A stretch of 45,929 bases of DNA from NCBI RefSeq assembly GCF_000764665.1, contig NZ_JRGM01000038.1, forward strand, positions 1 through 45,929, written 5' to 3'. Source of the stretch: Aeromonas lacus. Its GTDB lineage: Bacteria; Pseudomonadota; Gammaproteobacteria; Enterobacterales; Aeromonadaceae. Below are positions 1 to 10,794 of this stretch, piece by piece. Position 1 is the first letter of the stretch; each line of letters begins with the position of its first letter. The notes under the pieces were generated by a model that was given only the letters and a program-made list of their open reading frames with translations, did not search any database and had not been told where the DNA came from. Position numbers and translations under genes: made by a program.

Positions 1-12
1 CACTGCCAGGCA
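1..12 (+). rRNA. rrf: 5S rRNA, 3' end only (partial)
   Basis: The first dozen bases (CACTGCCAGGCA) match the conserved 3' end of bacterial 5S rRNA, whose last bases pair with the TGCCTGGC 5' end. The rest of the gene and presumably the 23S and 16S genes lie left of the window. The tRNA-Asp gene downstream, with no protein gene between, fits the distal end of an rrn operon. The exact 3' end could be one base either way. The call rests on a very short match plus context. Confidence 0.75.
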
Positions 13-108
13 CCCAATTAAACAGCGACGTGCAAAATCATGTCACTGGCTGCGAGGATGACACCTCAGAAGAAGCGGCAAACAATTTAGCGCAAGCTAA
101 CCGAATGC

Positions 109-185
109 GGAGCGGTAGTTCAGTCGGTTAGAATACCGGCCTGTCACGCCGGGGGTCGCGGGTTCGAGTCCCGTCCGCTCCGCCA
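109..185 (+). tRNA. tRNA-Asp (anticodon GTC)
   Basis: A 77-base cloverleaf can be folded by eye. The acceptor stem GGAGCGG pairs with CCGCTCC, the T arm contains GGTTCGAGTCC, the anticodon loop carries GTC at 143-145, and the encoded 3' end is CCA. It decodes aspartate codons. It lies about 96 bases after the 5S rRNA end and before two hairpin terminators, so it is probably the last gene of the rRNA transcript and released from it by RNase processing. Distal tRNA-Asp genes are common in rrn operons of enteric-like bacteria. Confidence 0.97.
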
Positions 186-193
186 CTAATTTG

Positions 194-222
194 AAGGCCT
201 TCCCGATTGGGAAGGCCTTTTT
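194..222 (+). terminator. Intrinsic terminator after tRNA-Asp
   Basis: An 11-base-pair stem (AAGGCCTTCCC with GGGAAGGCCTT) closed by a 4-base loop is followed directly by a run of T. It starts 8 bases after the tRNA and is the likely end of the rRNA/tRNA transcript. Confidence 0.9.
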
Positions 223-272
223 GCTATGGGCGATTTGCCTGTTGGCCACAGCGTTGCACACCAGAATAGACA

Positions 273-308
273 CCAAAGCCCGGTCTGATGACCGGGCTTT
301 GGTATTTT
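273..308 (+). terminator. Second hairpin terminator of the rRNA operon
   Basis: A 13-base-pair perfect stem (CCAAAGCCCGGTC pairing with GACCGGGCTTTGG) with a TGAT loop is followed by TATTTT. It lies about 50 bases beyond the first terminator. Tandem terminators are usual behind heavily transcribed rrn operons. Its symmetry could also help stop transcripts coming from the opposite strand. Confidence 0.75.
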
Positions 309-456
309 CAGCATCGAGAAGCCACTGAACAGTGACTCTTGCCTAAGGGAAGGGCGCTGGCAGGCCCGCGATTCCCTCCTTTTGGTGTGTAATCTCGGTC
401 ATTTTTGGATGATTCACAACTATTTATGCTGGATTGCTCGTGGCCATCCCTTCCTG

Positions 457-3033
457 TCACCCTACTCCAGTCCCGCAGGGAAGGGCCATATTGACCACCC
501 CCTCCTCCATCTGGACATCGATGGTGAAGCCGAGGCGCTTGGCGAGGCTCACCATGCTGCGATTGCTGGGCATGGTCATGCCGGATAGCTGGCCAATCCC
601 CTGCTCTTTGGCGTAACGGATGATCTTCTCCATCATCAATTTGCCGAGCCCCACCCCTTTCAAGTCCGATCGCACCAGAATGGCAAACTCGGCATCACTC
701 TGGTCCGGGGTCGAAATGGCGCGTACCACGCCGAGGATCTGATCCTGCAGCTCGCCATCTTGCCCCACCGCTACGAAGGCCATCTCCCGGTCGTAATCGA
801 TCTGGGTCATGCGAGCCAGCTCTTCATGGCCCAGCTCGCCCACATCGGCAAAGAAGCGTTTGTACCTGTCTTCATCGGAGACTTGCAGTACGAACTGTTT
901 GTGAGCCGGTTCATCTTCCGGTCGGATCGGGCGTAGCAGGATATGGCGCTGATCTTTAAGCCAGGCTCCCTCTTCCAGCTCGGTCGGGTAGGGTCGGATC
1001 GCCAGCCGATTGGTGGGGGGAAGTGCAGGGTCGGCCAGCGTGACGCTGGCATCCAGCACCACCATTTCGGCGCCACAGGCTTGCAGCGGATGAAGATCCA
1101 GCTCCTGTATTTGCGGGAAGGCGAGCAGCAGCTCGGATAGCTGGCAGAGCACCTGACCGAGGGCATCGATATCCAGCCGATCCGGCGTGGCATGTTCACG
1201 GATCTTGCGACTCTTGAGCGCACCGATGATCTGGTAACGGGCCAGCGCCTGATTGAGCGGCGGTAGCGCTGCAACCATTTCCTGTGGCTCCGCGCCCGAT
1301 TCCCCCAGCAGAATGACTGGGCCAAATATGGCGTCTTGCTGGATCCGCACCCGCAGCTCCAGACCACCACTGCGCCGCGCCATGCGTTGTACCAGCAACC
1401 CTTCAATACGGGCGCCGGGATCGTGTTGTTTCACCCTGTCCAGAATGGCATCGGCAGCCTGTGCCACCTCGGCCGAGGTACGCAGATTGAGCACCACACC
1501 GTGCACGGCAGATTTGTGGAGGATATCGGGCGAACGGAGTTTGACTGCCACCGGGTAGCCGATCTGCTCGGCAGTCAGGGTTGCCTCGATGGCATCGGTG
1601 ACGATCCAGGTGGGCAGGGTGGCGAGCCCGGCTGCCTGCAAGATGGGGTGGGCGAGATGGGTATCCAGCCTCAGCTGTTTGCGCTCCTGCGCCTGACGGA
1701 TCAGCTGCTGGCACAGCTCGATATTGAGCTGGTTGCCGTGCAGGGAGGCGGGGGTCTCCATCAGCTGCTTCTGGTTGCGGCGGTACTCCACCATATGCAT
1801 GAAGGCGGCCATGGCGCTTTCGGGTGTACGGTAGGTCGGGATGCCCGCCTCGGTAAAGAGTTTGCGCCCCTCCTGCGCCGAGTACTCGCCCGCCCAGTTG
1901 GTGAGAATATTGAAACGGCGCGCTCTGGGGTGCTGTTTCAGGTGGGTGATAAGGTGGCTGGCCAGCGGCGCACTGGGGGCTGTAAGGGAGGGGGCGTGAA
2001 TGATCAGGATGGCATCGATCCCCTCTTCCCCAAGCAGGTTGTCCAGCGTTTCCTGATAGGTGGTAATGGTGGCATCGCTGCCGATATCGAGCGGCGGGCG
2101 GGCCAGTTTGCCGCCCCGCTCCAGCAGCACATCCACCGCCATATTGGCCAGCCCGCGGCCATTGGAGATGATGGCTAGTCGCTCCCCCTTGAGGGTCATG
2201 GAGTGGCTCAGTGTTTCCACTGCGGCAAACAGCTCGTGGGTATCCCGCACCCGCAGCATGCCGGCGCGGCGGATGGCGGCGTCATAGACGTTGTCGAGGC
2301 CGTGAGCCGGATCGTGGCGTCCGCTTTTCAGCACCAGGATTGGCTTGTTGCGCGAGGCCGCTCGAGCTGCCGAGAGAAAATGGCGGGCATCGTGCAGCTT
2401 GTCCATGTAGAGCAGGATGGCGCGGGTCACGCTGTCGCGGGATAGTTGATCCAGCAGCTGGCCGAAGTCGATATCGCAGTGATCGCCAAGAGAGATAAAG
2501 GCGGAGAAGCCCAGCTCATGCTGCTTGGCCCAGTCGAGAATGGTGGTGCTGACCGCGGCAGACTGGGAGAGAAAGGCGACTTGCCCGGGCTTGGCGGCAA
2601 TCGGTGAAAAGCTGGCATTGAGCCCCTGACCGGGCAGCAGCATCCCCATGCTGTTGGGGCCGAGTAGGCGGATGCCATATTGTCGGCAAAGCCGTTTCAG
2701 CTCCTGCCGCTCATCTTGTGAAAAATCGGCGGCGAGTATGATGGCGGCGCCCGTTCCCTTCTGGCCGAGCGCCTCCAGCAGGGGGGTGACCCGCTCCCGG
2801 CGAGTACAGATGATGGCGAGATCCGGAGCCAGCGGCAAGCTGGCGATATCGGGATAGGCCAGCACGCCAGCCACTGCCTTGCTGCGCGGGGTGACTGGCA
2901 GGATGGGCCCTTTGAAGTTGCCCGCCAGCAGGTGGCGAACGATCACGTGGCCCGCTTTGTGCGGATCGGTCGAGGCGCCGATGATGGCGATTGATTGGGG
3001 TTTGAACAGCCGATCCAGACCGCTTGCGTTCAT
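457..3033 (-). CDS. Pat/YfiQ-type protein lysine acetyltransferase (ADP-forming acyl-CoA synthetase domain plus GNAT)
   Basis: The 858-residue protein has the layout of the Pat/PatZ (YfiQ) family. An N-terminal CoA-binding, NDP-forming acyl-CoA synthetase-like region (about 1-460, beginning LDRLFKPQSIAIIGAS) is followed by an ATP-grasp-like region (about 470-690) and a C-terminal GNAT acetyltransferase domain (about 705-858) with the acetyl-CoA loop KGVGLG. Family members acetylate lysines of metabolic enzymes such as acetyl-CoA synthetase; the synthetase part is thought to sense rather than catalyse. I chose the ATG at 3033 because GGGAG lies five bases upstream. A GTG six bases earlier is in frame but overlaps that ribosome-binding site. 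No partner acetyl-CoA synthetase or deacetylase lies nearby. The family assignment is firm; the substrate is inferred. Confidence 0.92.
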   Translation of the reverse strand: MNASGLDRLFKPQSIAIIGASTDPHKAGHVIVRHLLAGNFKGPILPVTPRSKAVAGVLAYPDIASLPLAPDLAIICTRRERVTPLLEALGQKGTGAAIILAADFSQDERQELKRLCRQYGIRLLGPNSMGMLLPGQGLNASFSPIAAKPGQVAFLSQSAAVSTTILDWAKQHELGFSAFISLGDHCDIDFGQLLDQLSRDSVTRAILLYMDKLHDARHFLSAARAASRNKPILVLKSGRHDPAHGLDNVYDAAIRRAGMLRVRDTHELFAAVETLSHSMTLKGERLAIISNGRGLANMAVDVLLERGGKLARPPLDIGSDATITTYQETLDNLLGEEGIDAILIIHAPSLTAPSAPLASHLITHLKQHPRARRFNILTNWAGEYSAQEGRKLFTEAGIPTYRTPESAMAAFMHMVEYRRNQKQLMETPASLHGNQLNIELCQQLIRQAQERKQLRLDTHLAHPILQAAGLATLPTWIVTDAIEATLTAEQIGYPVAVKLRSPDILHKSAVHGVVLNLRTSAEVAQAADAILDRVKQHDPGARIEGLLVQRMARRSGGLELRVRIQQDAIFGPVILLGESGAEPQEMVAALPPLNQALARYQIIGALKSRKIREHATPDRLDIDALGQVLCQLSELLLAFPQIQELDLHPLQACGAEMVVLDASVTLADPALPPTNRLAIRPYPTELEEGAWLKDQRHILLRPIRPEDEPAHKQFVLQVSDEDRYKRFFADVGELGHEELARMTQIDYDREMAFVAVGQDGELQDQILGVVRAISTPDQSDAEFAILVRSDLKGVGLGKLMMEKIIRYAKEQGIGQLSGMTMPSNRSMVSLAKRLGFTIDVQMEEGVVNMALPCGTGVG

Positions 3034-3106
3034 GGGCACTCCCGTCGAAAGGGGGAAGATACCAGTCTAATACCTCTTTGTTGCAGGTTCTGTGACCGGC
3101 TCCCGA

Positions 3107-3298
3107 TCACCGTTTGTTGAGGGCGTTGGCGCGCAGGTAAAAGCGCAGCTCCCCCTGTACCCGGCGGATGGCACCGAGGTGGCGCTCCTGCAGGTAGATC
3201 TCCTGCTCCCTGTCCAGCAAGGTGCTGGGCAGACCCATGCTCTGCAAATACTCCTCAAACAGGGTTGATCCCTTGATCTCGACCAGATGCTGTTTCAT
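3107..3298 (-). CDS. Small conserved-looking hypothetical protein, 63 aa
   Basis: I do not recognise this family. The 63-residue product is soluble in appearance, with many charged residues, helix-prone stretches such as LFEEYLQSM and LDREQEIYLQERHLG, and a basic C-terminus. A strong ribosome-binding site (GGGAGGAG, six bases before ATG) and a clean open frame between two larger genes support its being real. It is 73 bases upstream of the acetyltransferase on the same strand, so the two may be co-transcribed. No signal peptide, membrane segment or cysteine is present. Confidence 0.7.
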   Translation of the reverse strand: MKQHLVEIKGSTLFEEYLQSMGLPSTLLDREQEIYLQERHLGAIRRVQGELRFYLRANALNKR

Positions 3299-3477
3299 GG
3301 CGCTCCTCCCTGATGTGGTTCGATGATGGCGAATATTCAGTCTGCGATCCCTTGCCCGGTTTGCCTATTGTCACTTCTGACATGAGGCGGGACCGGAGAA
3401 GGTTCACACATCTGGCAGCAAGCGCCGCATCTGGCCCTTGGCTGGCGTTATAGTATGACCAGAAGCATGGCGCTTGG

Positions 3478-4356
3478 ATGGTGCAGGAAATGAAGCGAGT
3501 CGGGTGGTGGTGCATGGTGTTGTGGCTGTGGGCGGCGGATGCGTCGGCTGCCGTGCAGTCGATCCGCACCTGGAATCTGCTGCTGGAGCATCCCAACCCG
3601 TCAGTGGTGCAGCTGCTGCGGCTCTCTCTCGATCTGACGGTGCCCGAATATGGTCCCTACCAGCTGGTCTCCAGCCCGCCGATGGAACAGGGGCGGACGG
3701 TGAAAGAGTTGCACAGCGGCGAGCTGGTTCAGGTCGGAGTGTTTGCCCCCGATGAGGAGCGGGAAAGGGATCTGCTAGCGGTGCATATTCCATTGGCCAA
3801 GGGGCTGCTCGGCTGGCGGGTTTGTCTGATTCGGCAGGGGGATGAGGGGCGCTTTGCCGCCATTCACTTCTTGGCCGACTGGCGCCGCTCCGGGCTCATC
3901 ATCGGCCAGCACAGATCCTGGCCTGACACCCAGCTGCTGAGGGCCAACGGCCTCAATGTGATGGCTGGCAATCTCTATGAAGCGCTGTTCAACATGCTGC
4001 GCAAGCAGCGTTTCGACTGCTTTTTGCGATCCGTGATCGAGGTCGAGGATGAGCTCAGGCAACATCCGGATCTCGCTATCGAGCCTCGTCTGGTGTTTCG
4101 CTATCCGCTGGCACTGCTCTTCTTTGTCTCGCCAAAATATCCGGAGCTGGCGCAGCGCATCGAGCTCGGTCTGCAGCGGGCGCGGCAAACCGGGGATTTT
4201 GACCGGATCTTCGAGGAGGGGTTTGGCAGTACCATCCGCCGTTTGCAGCTCGACCAGCGGCAGCGCCTCGAGCTGAACAACCCTGATCTGCCGTTGTCGA
4301 GTCGCAAGATGATGGCCGACCCGACGCTCATCTACCAGCCCGTCTCAGCGCAGTGA
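3478..4356 (+). CDS. Periplasmic solute-binding-like protein (SBP family 3 fold, transporter partner absent)
   Basis: The 292-residue product begins with a signal peptide (basic start, tryptophan-rich hydrophobic core, likely cleavage after ADASA). The rest resembles the loosely conserved 'transporter substrate-binding domain' proteins common in Aeromonas and Shewanella: alternating hydrophobic strands, a segment NLYEALFNMLRKQRFDCFLRS in the middle, and a C-terminal RIELGLQRARQTGDFDRIF helix typical of the second lobe. No permease or ATPase gene is adjacent, so it is probably an orphan binding or sensory protein. An in-frame ATG at 3490 gives a more typical signal peptide start (MKRVGWW) and is an equal candidate. 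Its last 12 bases overlap the convergent ilvY gene. The ligand is unknown. Confidence 0.75.
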   Translation: MVQEMKRVGWWCMVLWLWAADASAAVQSIRTWNLLLEHPNPSVVQLLRLSLDLTVPEYGPYQLVSSPPMEQGRTVKELHSGELVQVGVFAPDEERERDLLAVHIPLAKGLLGWRVCLIRQGDEGRFAAIHFLADWRRSGLIIGQHRSWPDTQLLRANGLNVMAGNLYEALFNMLRKQRFDCFLRSVIEVEDELRQHPDLAIEPRLVFRYPLALLFFVSPKYPELAQRIELGLQRARQTGDFDRIFEEGFGSTIRRLQLDQRQRLELNNPDLPLSSRKMMADPTLIYQPVSAQ

Positions 4357-5238
4357 GTTCTGGCTTTGCGCCGTATCCCAGAAGGCGCGGATCAGCGGCT
4401 CTTCCAGTCGCTTCTTGAGCACCCCGATCCCCACATCAAATGGTTTGAAGGCGGGTTTGAGGTCGATGATCCGCACCTTGTCGCCGAGCGGGCTGTGGTC
4501 GATCACCGCCGCCGGTACCAGCCCCACGCCACAACCGAGCGCCACCATGGCGACGATCCCCTCGTTGCCCGCCACCTCGGCGTAGATGTTGGGGGCTATC
4601 CCCTTGTTGCGAAACCACTGATCGCTGCGTTTGCGGGCCAGCCCCTGCTCGGAGAGGATAACCGGCAGTTGCTCCCAGTCCGGCTCCCCCTGGCGGAACC
4701 ACTGGTTCAGCTGGGGGGCGTTGCGCGGCGCGATAAAGACCAGCGGCACCAGCTGCAGGCTGGCGAATTCGAGCTTGGCGGGCAGGGCATCGGGACGGGC
4801 GGCGATGGCGAGATCGGCTTCGTCGGCCAGGATCTTGTCCACCGCCAGTGCCGGGTCGCCGGTTTCCAGCTTGATCTCCAGCTGGGGGTAGCGGCGGCGA
4901 AAGCGCTCCAGCACTTCAGGCAGCAGAAAGTAGCTGGCGGTGACCGAGCAGAAGACCCGCAGCCGCCCTTGCAGCGGTTCGTCGCTGCGTTTGAGCTCCT
5001 GCTTGAGCTGACGCCACTCCTGCAACAGGCCGCCGCCAAACTCCCGCAGCTTCTCGCCGGCGGGGGTGAGCCGCACCGAGCGGTTGTCCCGCTCGAACAG
5101 GATGCAGCCGGTCTCCTGCTCCAGCCGCTGGATGGCGCGGCTCAGGGTGGAGGGGCTGACCGCCATGGCATCGGCGCTCTTGCCGAAGTGGAGGGAGTCG
5201 GCGAGGTGGAGAAACAGCTCGAGATTGCGAAGGTCCAT
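4345..5238 (-). CDS. ilvY: LysR-type activator of ilvC, IlvY
   Basis: The 297-residue protein has an N-terminal LysR winged helix-turn-helix (about residues 3-60, LFLHLADSLHFGKSADAMAVSPSTLSRA) and a C-terminal co-inducer-binding domain (about 90-290). In E. coli IlvY binds acetolactate or acetohydroxybutyrate and activates ilvC. The assignment rests on the head-to-head position with ilvC, 253 bases away, and on overall resemblance to IlvY. LysR regulators usually repress their own gene from the same site. The 3' end overlaps the convergent solute-binding gene by 12 bases. Confidence 0.93.
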   Translation of the reverse strand: MDLRNLELFLHLADSLHFGKSADAMAVSPSTLSRAIQRLEQETGCILFERDNRSVRLTPAGEKLREFGGGLLQEWRQLKQELKRSDEPLQGRLRVFCSVTASYFLLPEVLERFRRRYPQLEIKLETGDPALAVDKILADEADLAIAARPDALPAKLEFASLQLVPLVFIAPRNAPQLNQWFRQGEPDWEQLPVILSEQGLARKRSDQWFRNKGIAPNIYAEVAGNEGIVAMVALGCGVGLVPAAVIDHSPLGDKVRIIDLKPAFKPFDVGIGVLKKRLEEPLIRAFWDTAQSQNSLR

Positions 5239-5361
5239 TGATCACTTCCTGCTGCAGTCAGGGCATAGATTCATGCCGAACCTTTCGGCTCTGGCAACCG
5301 CCTCCCCGGATAATTCAGCGGCAATTTTGCTGAAATGGGGAGTCACATGGGGTGAAACTGC

Positions 5362-5384
5362 CAAGAATCATCTTTCAATTCTTG
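5362..5384. promoter_or_regulatory. Candidate IlvY operator
   Basis: A 7-base inverted repeat, CAAGAAT and ATTCTTG, is separated by 9 bases. It sits about 26 bases upstream of the proposed ilvC -35 element, the usual place for a LysR-type activator site. This is inferred from symmetry and position only. Confidence 0.5.
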
Positions 5385-5409
5385 CAACATACTGTTTCGA
5401 ATATATCAG

Positions 5410-5438
5410 TTCAGGCAATAAGTGTCCCGCGCTATAGT
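5410..5438 (+). promoter_or_regulatory. Candidate ilvC promoter
   Basis: TTCAGG (5410-5415) and TATAGT (5433-5438) are 17 bases apart. The -10 is good and the -35 weak, as expected for a promoter needing an activator. It lies about 50 bases upstream of the ilvC start. Confidence 0.5.
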
Positions 5439-5491
5439 GGTTCAGACAACGCCGTTACCCGGCATGGAATCAATCGAACGGAGCAATCACC

Positions 5492-6973
5492 ATGGCTAAC
5501 TATTTCAACACCTTGAACCTGCGTCAGCAGTTGGCCCAGCTGGGCAAGTGTCGTTTCATGCAGCGCGAAGAGTTCGCGGACGGCTGCAACGTACTGAAGG
5601 GCAAGAAGGTGGTGATTGTGGGCTGTGGTGCCCAGGGTCTGAACCAGGGCCTGAACATGCGCGACTCCGGGCTGGATATCTCCTACGCCCTGCGCAAGGC
5701 CGCCATCACCGAGAAGCGTGCCTCCTGGCAGAAAGCTACCGACAACGGCTTTGCGGTCGGTACCTATGAAGAGCTGATCCCGACCGCCGATCTGGTGCTG
5801 AACCTGACTCCGGACAAGCAGCACTCTGACGTGGTGAAGACCGTGATGCCGCTGATGAAGCAGGGTGCTGCGCTGGGCTACTCCCACGGCTTCAACGTGG
5901 TGGAAGAGGGTCAGCAGATCCGCTCCGACATCACCGTCGTGATGGTGGCGCCCAAGTGCCCGGGCACCGAAGTGCGTGAGGAGTACAAGCGCGGTTTCGG
6001 CGTGCCGACCCTGATCGCCGTTCACCCGGAGAACGATCCCAAGGGCGAAGGCATGGCCATCGCCAAGGCGTGGGCCTCTGCCACCGGCGGCGACCGGGCC
6101 GGCGTGCTGGAATCCTCCTTCGTGGCGGAAGTGAAATCCGACCTGATGGGCGAGCAGACCATCCTCTGCGGCATGCTGCAGGCCGGTTCTCTGCTCTGCT
6201 ACGACAAGCTGGTTGCCGAAGGCACAGACCCGGCCTACGCCGGCAAGCTGATCCAGTTCGGTTGGGAGACCATCACCGAAGCCCTGAAACAGGGTGGCAT
6301 CAGCCTGATGATGGATCGCCTTTCCAACCCGGCCAAGCTGCGCGCCTTCGAGCTCTCCGAGCAGCTCAAGACTCTGATGCGCCCGCTGTTCGAGAAGCAC
6401 ATGGACGACATCATCGCCGGTGAGTTCTCCCGCGGCATGATGGCCGACTGGGCCGAAGATGACGTCAAACTGTTCACCTGGCGTGAAGAGACCGGTAAAT
6501 CCGCCTTCGAAAACGCCCCGGCGTTCGCTGGCAAGATTGCCGAGCAGGAATACTTCGACAATGGCGTGGTGATGGTGGCCATGGTCAAGGCGGGTGTCGA
6601 GCTGGCGTTCGAGACCATGGTGGCTTCCGGTATCTACGAGGAGTCCGCCTACTACGAATCCCTGCACGAGTTGCCGCTGATCGCCAACACCGTTGCTCGC
6701 AAGCGTCTGTACGAGATGAACGTGGTCATCTCCGACACCGCCGAATACGGTAACTACCTGTTCGCCAACGCCGCCGTGCCCTTGCTGCGCGAGCACTTCA
6801 TGCCGACCCTGAAAGCGGGCGATCTGGGTGCCAGCAAGGCGGAAGGGCAGAGCGTGGATAACCTGGCGCTGCTGGCGGCCAACGAAGCGACCCGCAACCA
6901 CCCGATCGAAAAAATCGGCCAGGTACTGCGCGGTTACATGAAGGACATGAAACGCATCGCCGTTGGCGGTTAA
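5492..6973 (+). CDS. ilvC: Ketol-acid reductoisomerase, class II (long form)
   Basis: This enzyme uses NADPH and magnesium to isomerise and reduce acetolactate or acetohydroxybutyrate in valine, leucine and isoleucine synthesis. The 493-residue length marks the long class II form, as in E. coli (491), with a duplicated C-terminal helical domain. The nucleotide-binding motif [14 protein letters not shown] lies near residue 45. Acidic metal ligands are expected in the conserved helices around [16 protein letters not shown]. The ribosome-binding site is ACGGAG before ATG. It is divergent from ilvY and followed by a strong bidirectional terminator, so it is probably transcribed alone. Confidence 0.98.
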   Translation: MANYFNTLNLRQQLAQLGKCRFMQREEFADGCNVLKGKKVVIVGCGAQGLNQGLNMRDSGLDISYALRKAAITEKRASWQKATDNGFAVGTYEELIPTADLVLNLTPDKQHSDVVKTVMPLMKQGAALGYSHGFNVVEEGQQIRSDITVVMVAPKCPGTEVREEYKRGFGVPTLIAVHPENDPKGEGMAIAKAWASATGGDRAGVLESSFVAEVKSDLMGEQTILCGMLQAGSLLCYDKLVAEGTDPAYAGKLIQFGWETITEALKQGGISLMMDRLSNPAKLRAFELSEQLKTLMRPLFEKHMDDIIAGEFSRGMMADWAEDDVKLFTWREETGKSAFENAPAFAGKIAEQEYFDNGVVMVAMVKAGVELAFETMVASGIYEESAYYESLHELPLIANTVARKRLYEMNVVISDTAEYGNYLFANAAVPLLREHFMPTLKAGDLGASKAEGQSVDNLALLAANEATRNHPIEKIGQVLRGYMKDMKRIAVGG

Positions 6974-7076
6974 GTCAGCATCGGGCTGGAGGATGAAGGG
7001 GCGGGGATGACGATCCCCGTCGCCGGTCGGACTGGACACCCGACCGGCCAGCCAGAAAAATCAGCCTGACAGTCAT

Positions 7077-7107
7077 AAAAAAGCCCCGCTCATCGAGCGG
7101 GGCTTTT
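7077..7107. terminator. Bidirectional terminator between ilvC and pgi
   Basis: The stem GCCCCGCT / AGCGGGGC with a CATCG loop is flanked by AAAAAA on the left and TTTT on the right. It can serve both ilvC (plus) and pgi (minus), which converge here. Confidence 0.9.
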
Positions 7108-7129
7108 GCATTCAGAAAGGCTGGATAAA

Positions 7130-8836
<1,707 letters not shown>

Positions 8837-8849
8837 TTATTATCCGAGC

Positions 8850-8855
8850 ATTATA
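8850..8855 (-). promoter_or_regulatory. Candidate -10 element of pgi
   Basis: On the minus strand there is a perfect TATAAT about 70 bases upstream of the pgi start. No convincing -35 is seen at the right spacing. Apart from this and the hairpin at 9081-9104, I see nothing supportable in the 347-base gap 8780-9126; a short plus-strand frame there has no ribosome-binding site. Confidence 0.4.
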
Positions 8856-9080
8856 GCGAGCCGATCGGGCGGCCCGTGTAACAGATTTTTACCGATTGTC
8901 TTTTACCGCAATGGGCCACTGTCGGGAGCATACAACCAGAACATTGGGATTATGAGTCACGAAAGCAAGGCGGATCTTGCGCTTGCTCATGATTGGGGCC
9001 ACCCCGATGGCCTGAAATTGTTTTCATCCGGTTGGCTTGGTTATGCATTGCAACGGCCATGGGCCGGGGCCAGAAACGAC

Positions 9081-9104
9081 AATGCCAGCCCGAAGGCTGG
9101 CATT
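9081..9104. terminator. Hairpin downstream of mscS
   Basis: A 10-base-pair stem (AATGCCAGCC with GGCTGGCATT) has a CGAA loop and lies 23 bases past the mscS stop on the minus strand. The T tract on that strand is weak (GTCGTTT), so termination is plausible but not certain. Confidence 0.6.
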
Positions 9105-9126
9105 GTGTATTGCAGCAGATCCGCGA

Positions 9127-9963
9127 TCACGCCTGCGGTTTTTGCATGTGCATGACCATCTGCGGGAAGGGGATCTCGACGCCTTCGGCATCAAAGGCCA
9201 GTTTCACCTTCTCGTGGAAGTCGAACCAGACACCCCAGTAATCAGCGGTTTTCACCCAGGGGCGTACCACGATATTGACCGAGGAGTCGGCCAGTGCGGC
9301 GACGGCGATGGTGGCAGCCGGATCTTTCAGGATGCGCGGCTCTTCATTCACCAGCCGCTCGAGGATCTGCTTGGCCTTGCGCAGGTCTGAGCCGTAGCCG
9401 ATACCGAAGGTCATATCTACGCGGCGGGTATCCATCCGTGAGTAGTTGACGATGGTGCCGTTCAGAATGGCGGAGTTGGGCACTACCACCATCTTGTTGT
9501 CAGCGGAGGTGAGGGTAGTGGTAAAGAGCTGTACGGATTGCACGACCCCGTTGGTGCCCGCCACTTCGATAAACTCACCCGCCTTGATGGGGCGGAAGAT
9601 GATCAACAGGAAGCCTGCGGCGAAGTTGGAGAGCGAGCCCTGCAGCGCCAGACCGATGGCCAGACCGGCGGCACCGATAATGGCGACGAAGGAGGCGGTC
9701 TGCACCCCGACCCGGCCCAGCGCGGCGATCACTACGAACACCAGGATGGCGTACTTGAGGATGCTGCCGACGAAGTGAGTGATGGTGATGTCGAGCTTGC
9801 GGGTTTGCATCACTTTGACCACGCCACCGCTGAGCAGGTTGGCGGCGATATAGCCGACCAGCAGGGTCAGCAGGGCGGCGGCGATATTGACGCCGTACTC
9901 GATCAGCAGTCCCTGATTATTGACCAGCCAGGTCTGCGCTTCGGTAATGATTTCGGGTTCCAT
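9127..9963 (-). CDS. mscS: Small-conductance mechanosensitive channel, MscS
   Basis: The 278-residue protein (E. coli MscS 286) forms a heptameric inner-membrane channel that releases solutes during hypo-osmotic shock. Three membrane segments are visible (about residues 22-48, 62-85 and 92-125). The third has the glycine/alanine-rich pore helix typical of the family (ASFVAIIGAAGLAIGLALQGSLSNFAAG). The beta domain follows, with FRPIKAGEFIEVAG and VVVPNSAILNGTIVNYS, then the cytoplasmic cage domain. AGGA lies six bases before the ATG. It appears to be a single-gene unit. Confidence 0.95.
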   Translation of the reverse strand: MEPEIITEAQTWLVNNQGLLIEYGVNIAAALLTLLVGYIAANLLSGGVVKVMQTRKLDITITHFVGSILKYAILVFVVIAALGRVGVQTASFVAIIGAAGLAIGLALQGSLSNFAAGFLLIIFRPIKAGEFIEVAGTNGVVQSVQLFTTTLTSADNKMVVVPNSAILNGTIVNYSRMDTRRVDMTFGIGYGSDLRKAKQILERLVNEEPRILKDPAATIAVAALADSSVNIVVRPWVKTADYWGVWFDFHEKVKLAFDAEGVEIPFPQMVMHMQKPQA

Positions 9964-10071
9964 AGGATGTCCTGTCAGGTTCTAAAAGGTTTATGGTGGA
10001 TAAATCTAACACCGCAGCGCGACAGTCCGGGTCGCATCTGGTACTTCTTTTCTGCCATAAAAAGCTGACAC

Positions 10072-10108
10072 AAAAAAGAAGGGAGACCAAGGCCTCCCTT
10101 CTTTTTTG
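10072..10108. terminator. Terminator after the coaBC-dut-slmA operon
   Basis: A 14-base-pair stem AAAAAAGAAGGGAG / CTCCCTTCTTTTTT surrounds a short loop, with T/A tracts built into both arms. It can act in either direction and lies 21 bases beyond the slmA stop on the minus strand. Confidence 0.88.
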
Positions 10109-10129
10109 CTGAATGACGCTAAAAAACCA

Positions 10130-10726
10130 TCAGCTCTGCAGCAACTGGCTGCGGATAAATTGCCACTGATCCTCGAAACCGGCGGTCGGCTTGAGCTTGA
10201 ACTCGGAGCGGACAAACTGACTGATGCGGCCTTCGGTGTAGGCCAGCAGCAGATTGGCCAGCATGGTCTCGTCGAGCTGGAAGCCCTGACCCTCGCGCAG
10301 CCGCTTCTCCCGCAGCACCTGTTTGAGCTGGGTTTCCAGCTTGTCGAACAGGATACTGATGCGATCCCGCAGCCGATCGTGCTCACCCAGCAGGGCGTCG
10401 CCGTTGAGGATGCGGGTGATGCCGGGATTGCGCTCGGCAAACACCAGCAGCAGCTGAAGGATGTGGTGGCAGCGCGCCATGGTGTCCTTCTCTTCCGCCA
10501 TGATCAGATTGACCCGTGACAGCAGGGAATCCTCGATAAAGTCGATCAGCCCCTCGAACATCCGCGCCTTGCTGGGAAAATGCCGATAGAGGGCTGCTTC
10601 AGATACGCCGACCTCGGCCGCCAGACGGGCCGTGGTGATGCGCTGCCCCGGACTGGTTTCCAGCATATGGGCGAGCGCTTGCAGGATCTGATCGCGCCGA
10701 CTCTGTTTCTGATTACTGCTTGCCAT
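10130..10726 (-). CDS. slmA: Nucleoid occlusion factor SlmA (TetR family)
   Basis: SlmA binds specific chromosomal sites and, when DNA-bound, blocks FtsZ ring assembly over the nucleoid. The 198-residue length equals that of E. coli SlmA. The N-terminal TetR helix-turn-helix is clear (about residues 28-50, [21 protein letters not shown]), followed by the all-helical dimerisation domain. It is the last gene of a coaBC-dut-slmA cluster, the same order as in E. coli, 68 bases after dut. A tetR-type drug-efflux regulator is excluded by this neighbourhood and by the conserved C-terminus. Confidence 0.96.
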   Translation of the reverse strand: MASSNQKQSRRDQILQALAHMLETSPGQRITTARLAAEVGVSEAALYRHFPSKARMFEGLIDFIEDSLLSRVNLIMAEEKDTMARCHHILQLLLVFAERNPGITRILNGDALLGEHDRLRDRISILFDKLETQLKQVLREKRLREGQGFQLDETMLANLLLAYTEGRISQFVRSEFKLKPTAGFEDQWQFIRSQLLQS

Positions 10727-10794
10727 GGATTCCCCTAAAAAAACAATGGCTTGGTTCTATTATTAGACACCGCCAAAAGGGCTGGTGTGGTCTG

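Noticed and set aside
109..185. tRNA-Asp as an attachment site for an integrated element
   Set aside because: No integrase and no duplicated tRNA 3' end were seen nearby; the flanks look like an ordinary rRNA operon end.
5432..7039. 535-codon minus-strand frame across ilvC
   Set aside because: It is the antisense shadow of ilvC, with His/Gly/Val-rich nonsense composition typical of reversed GC-rich coding DNA.
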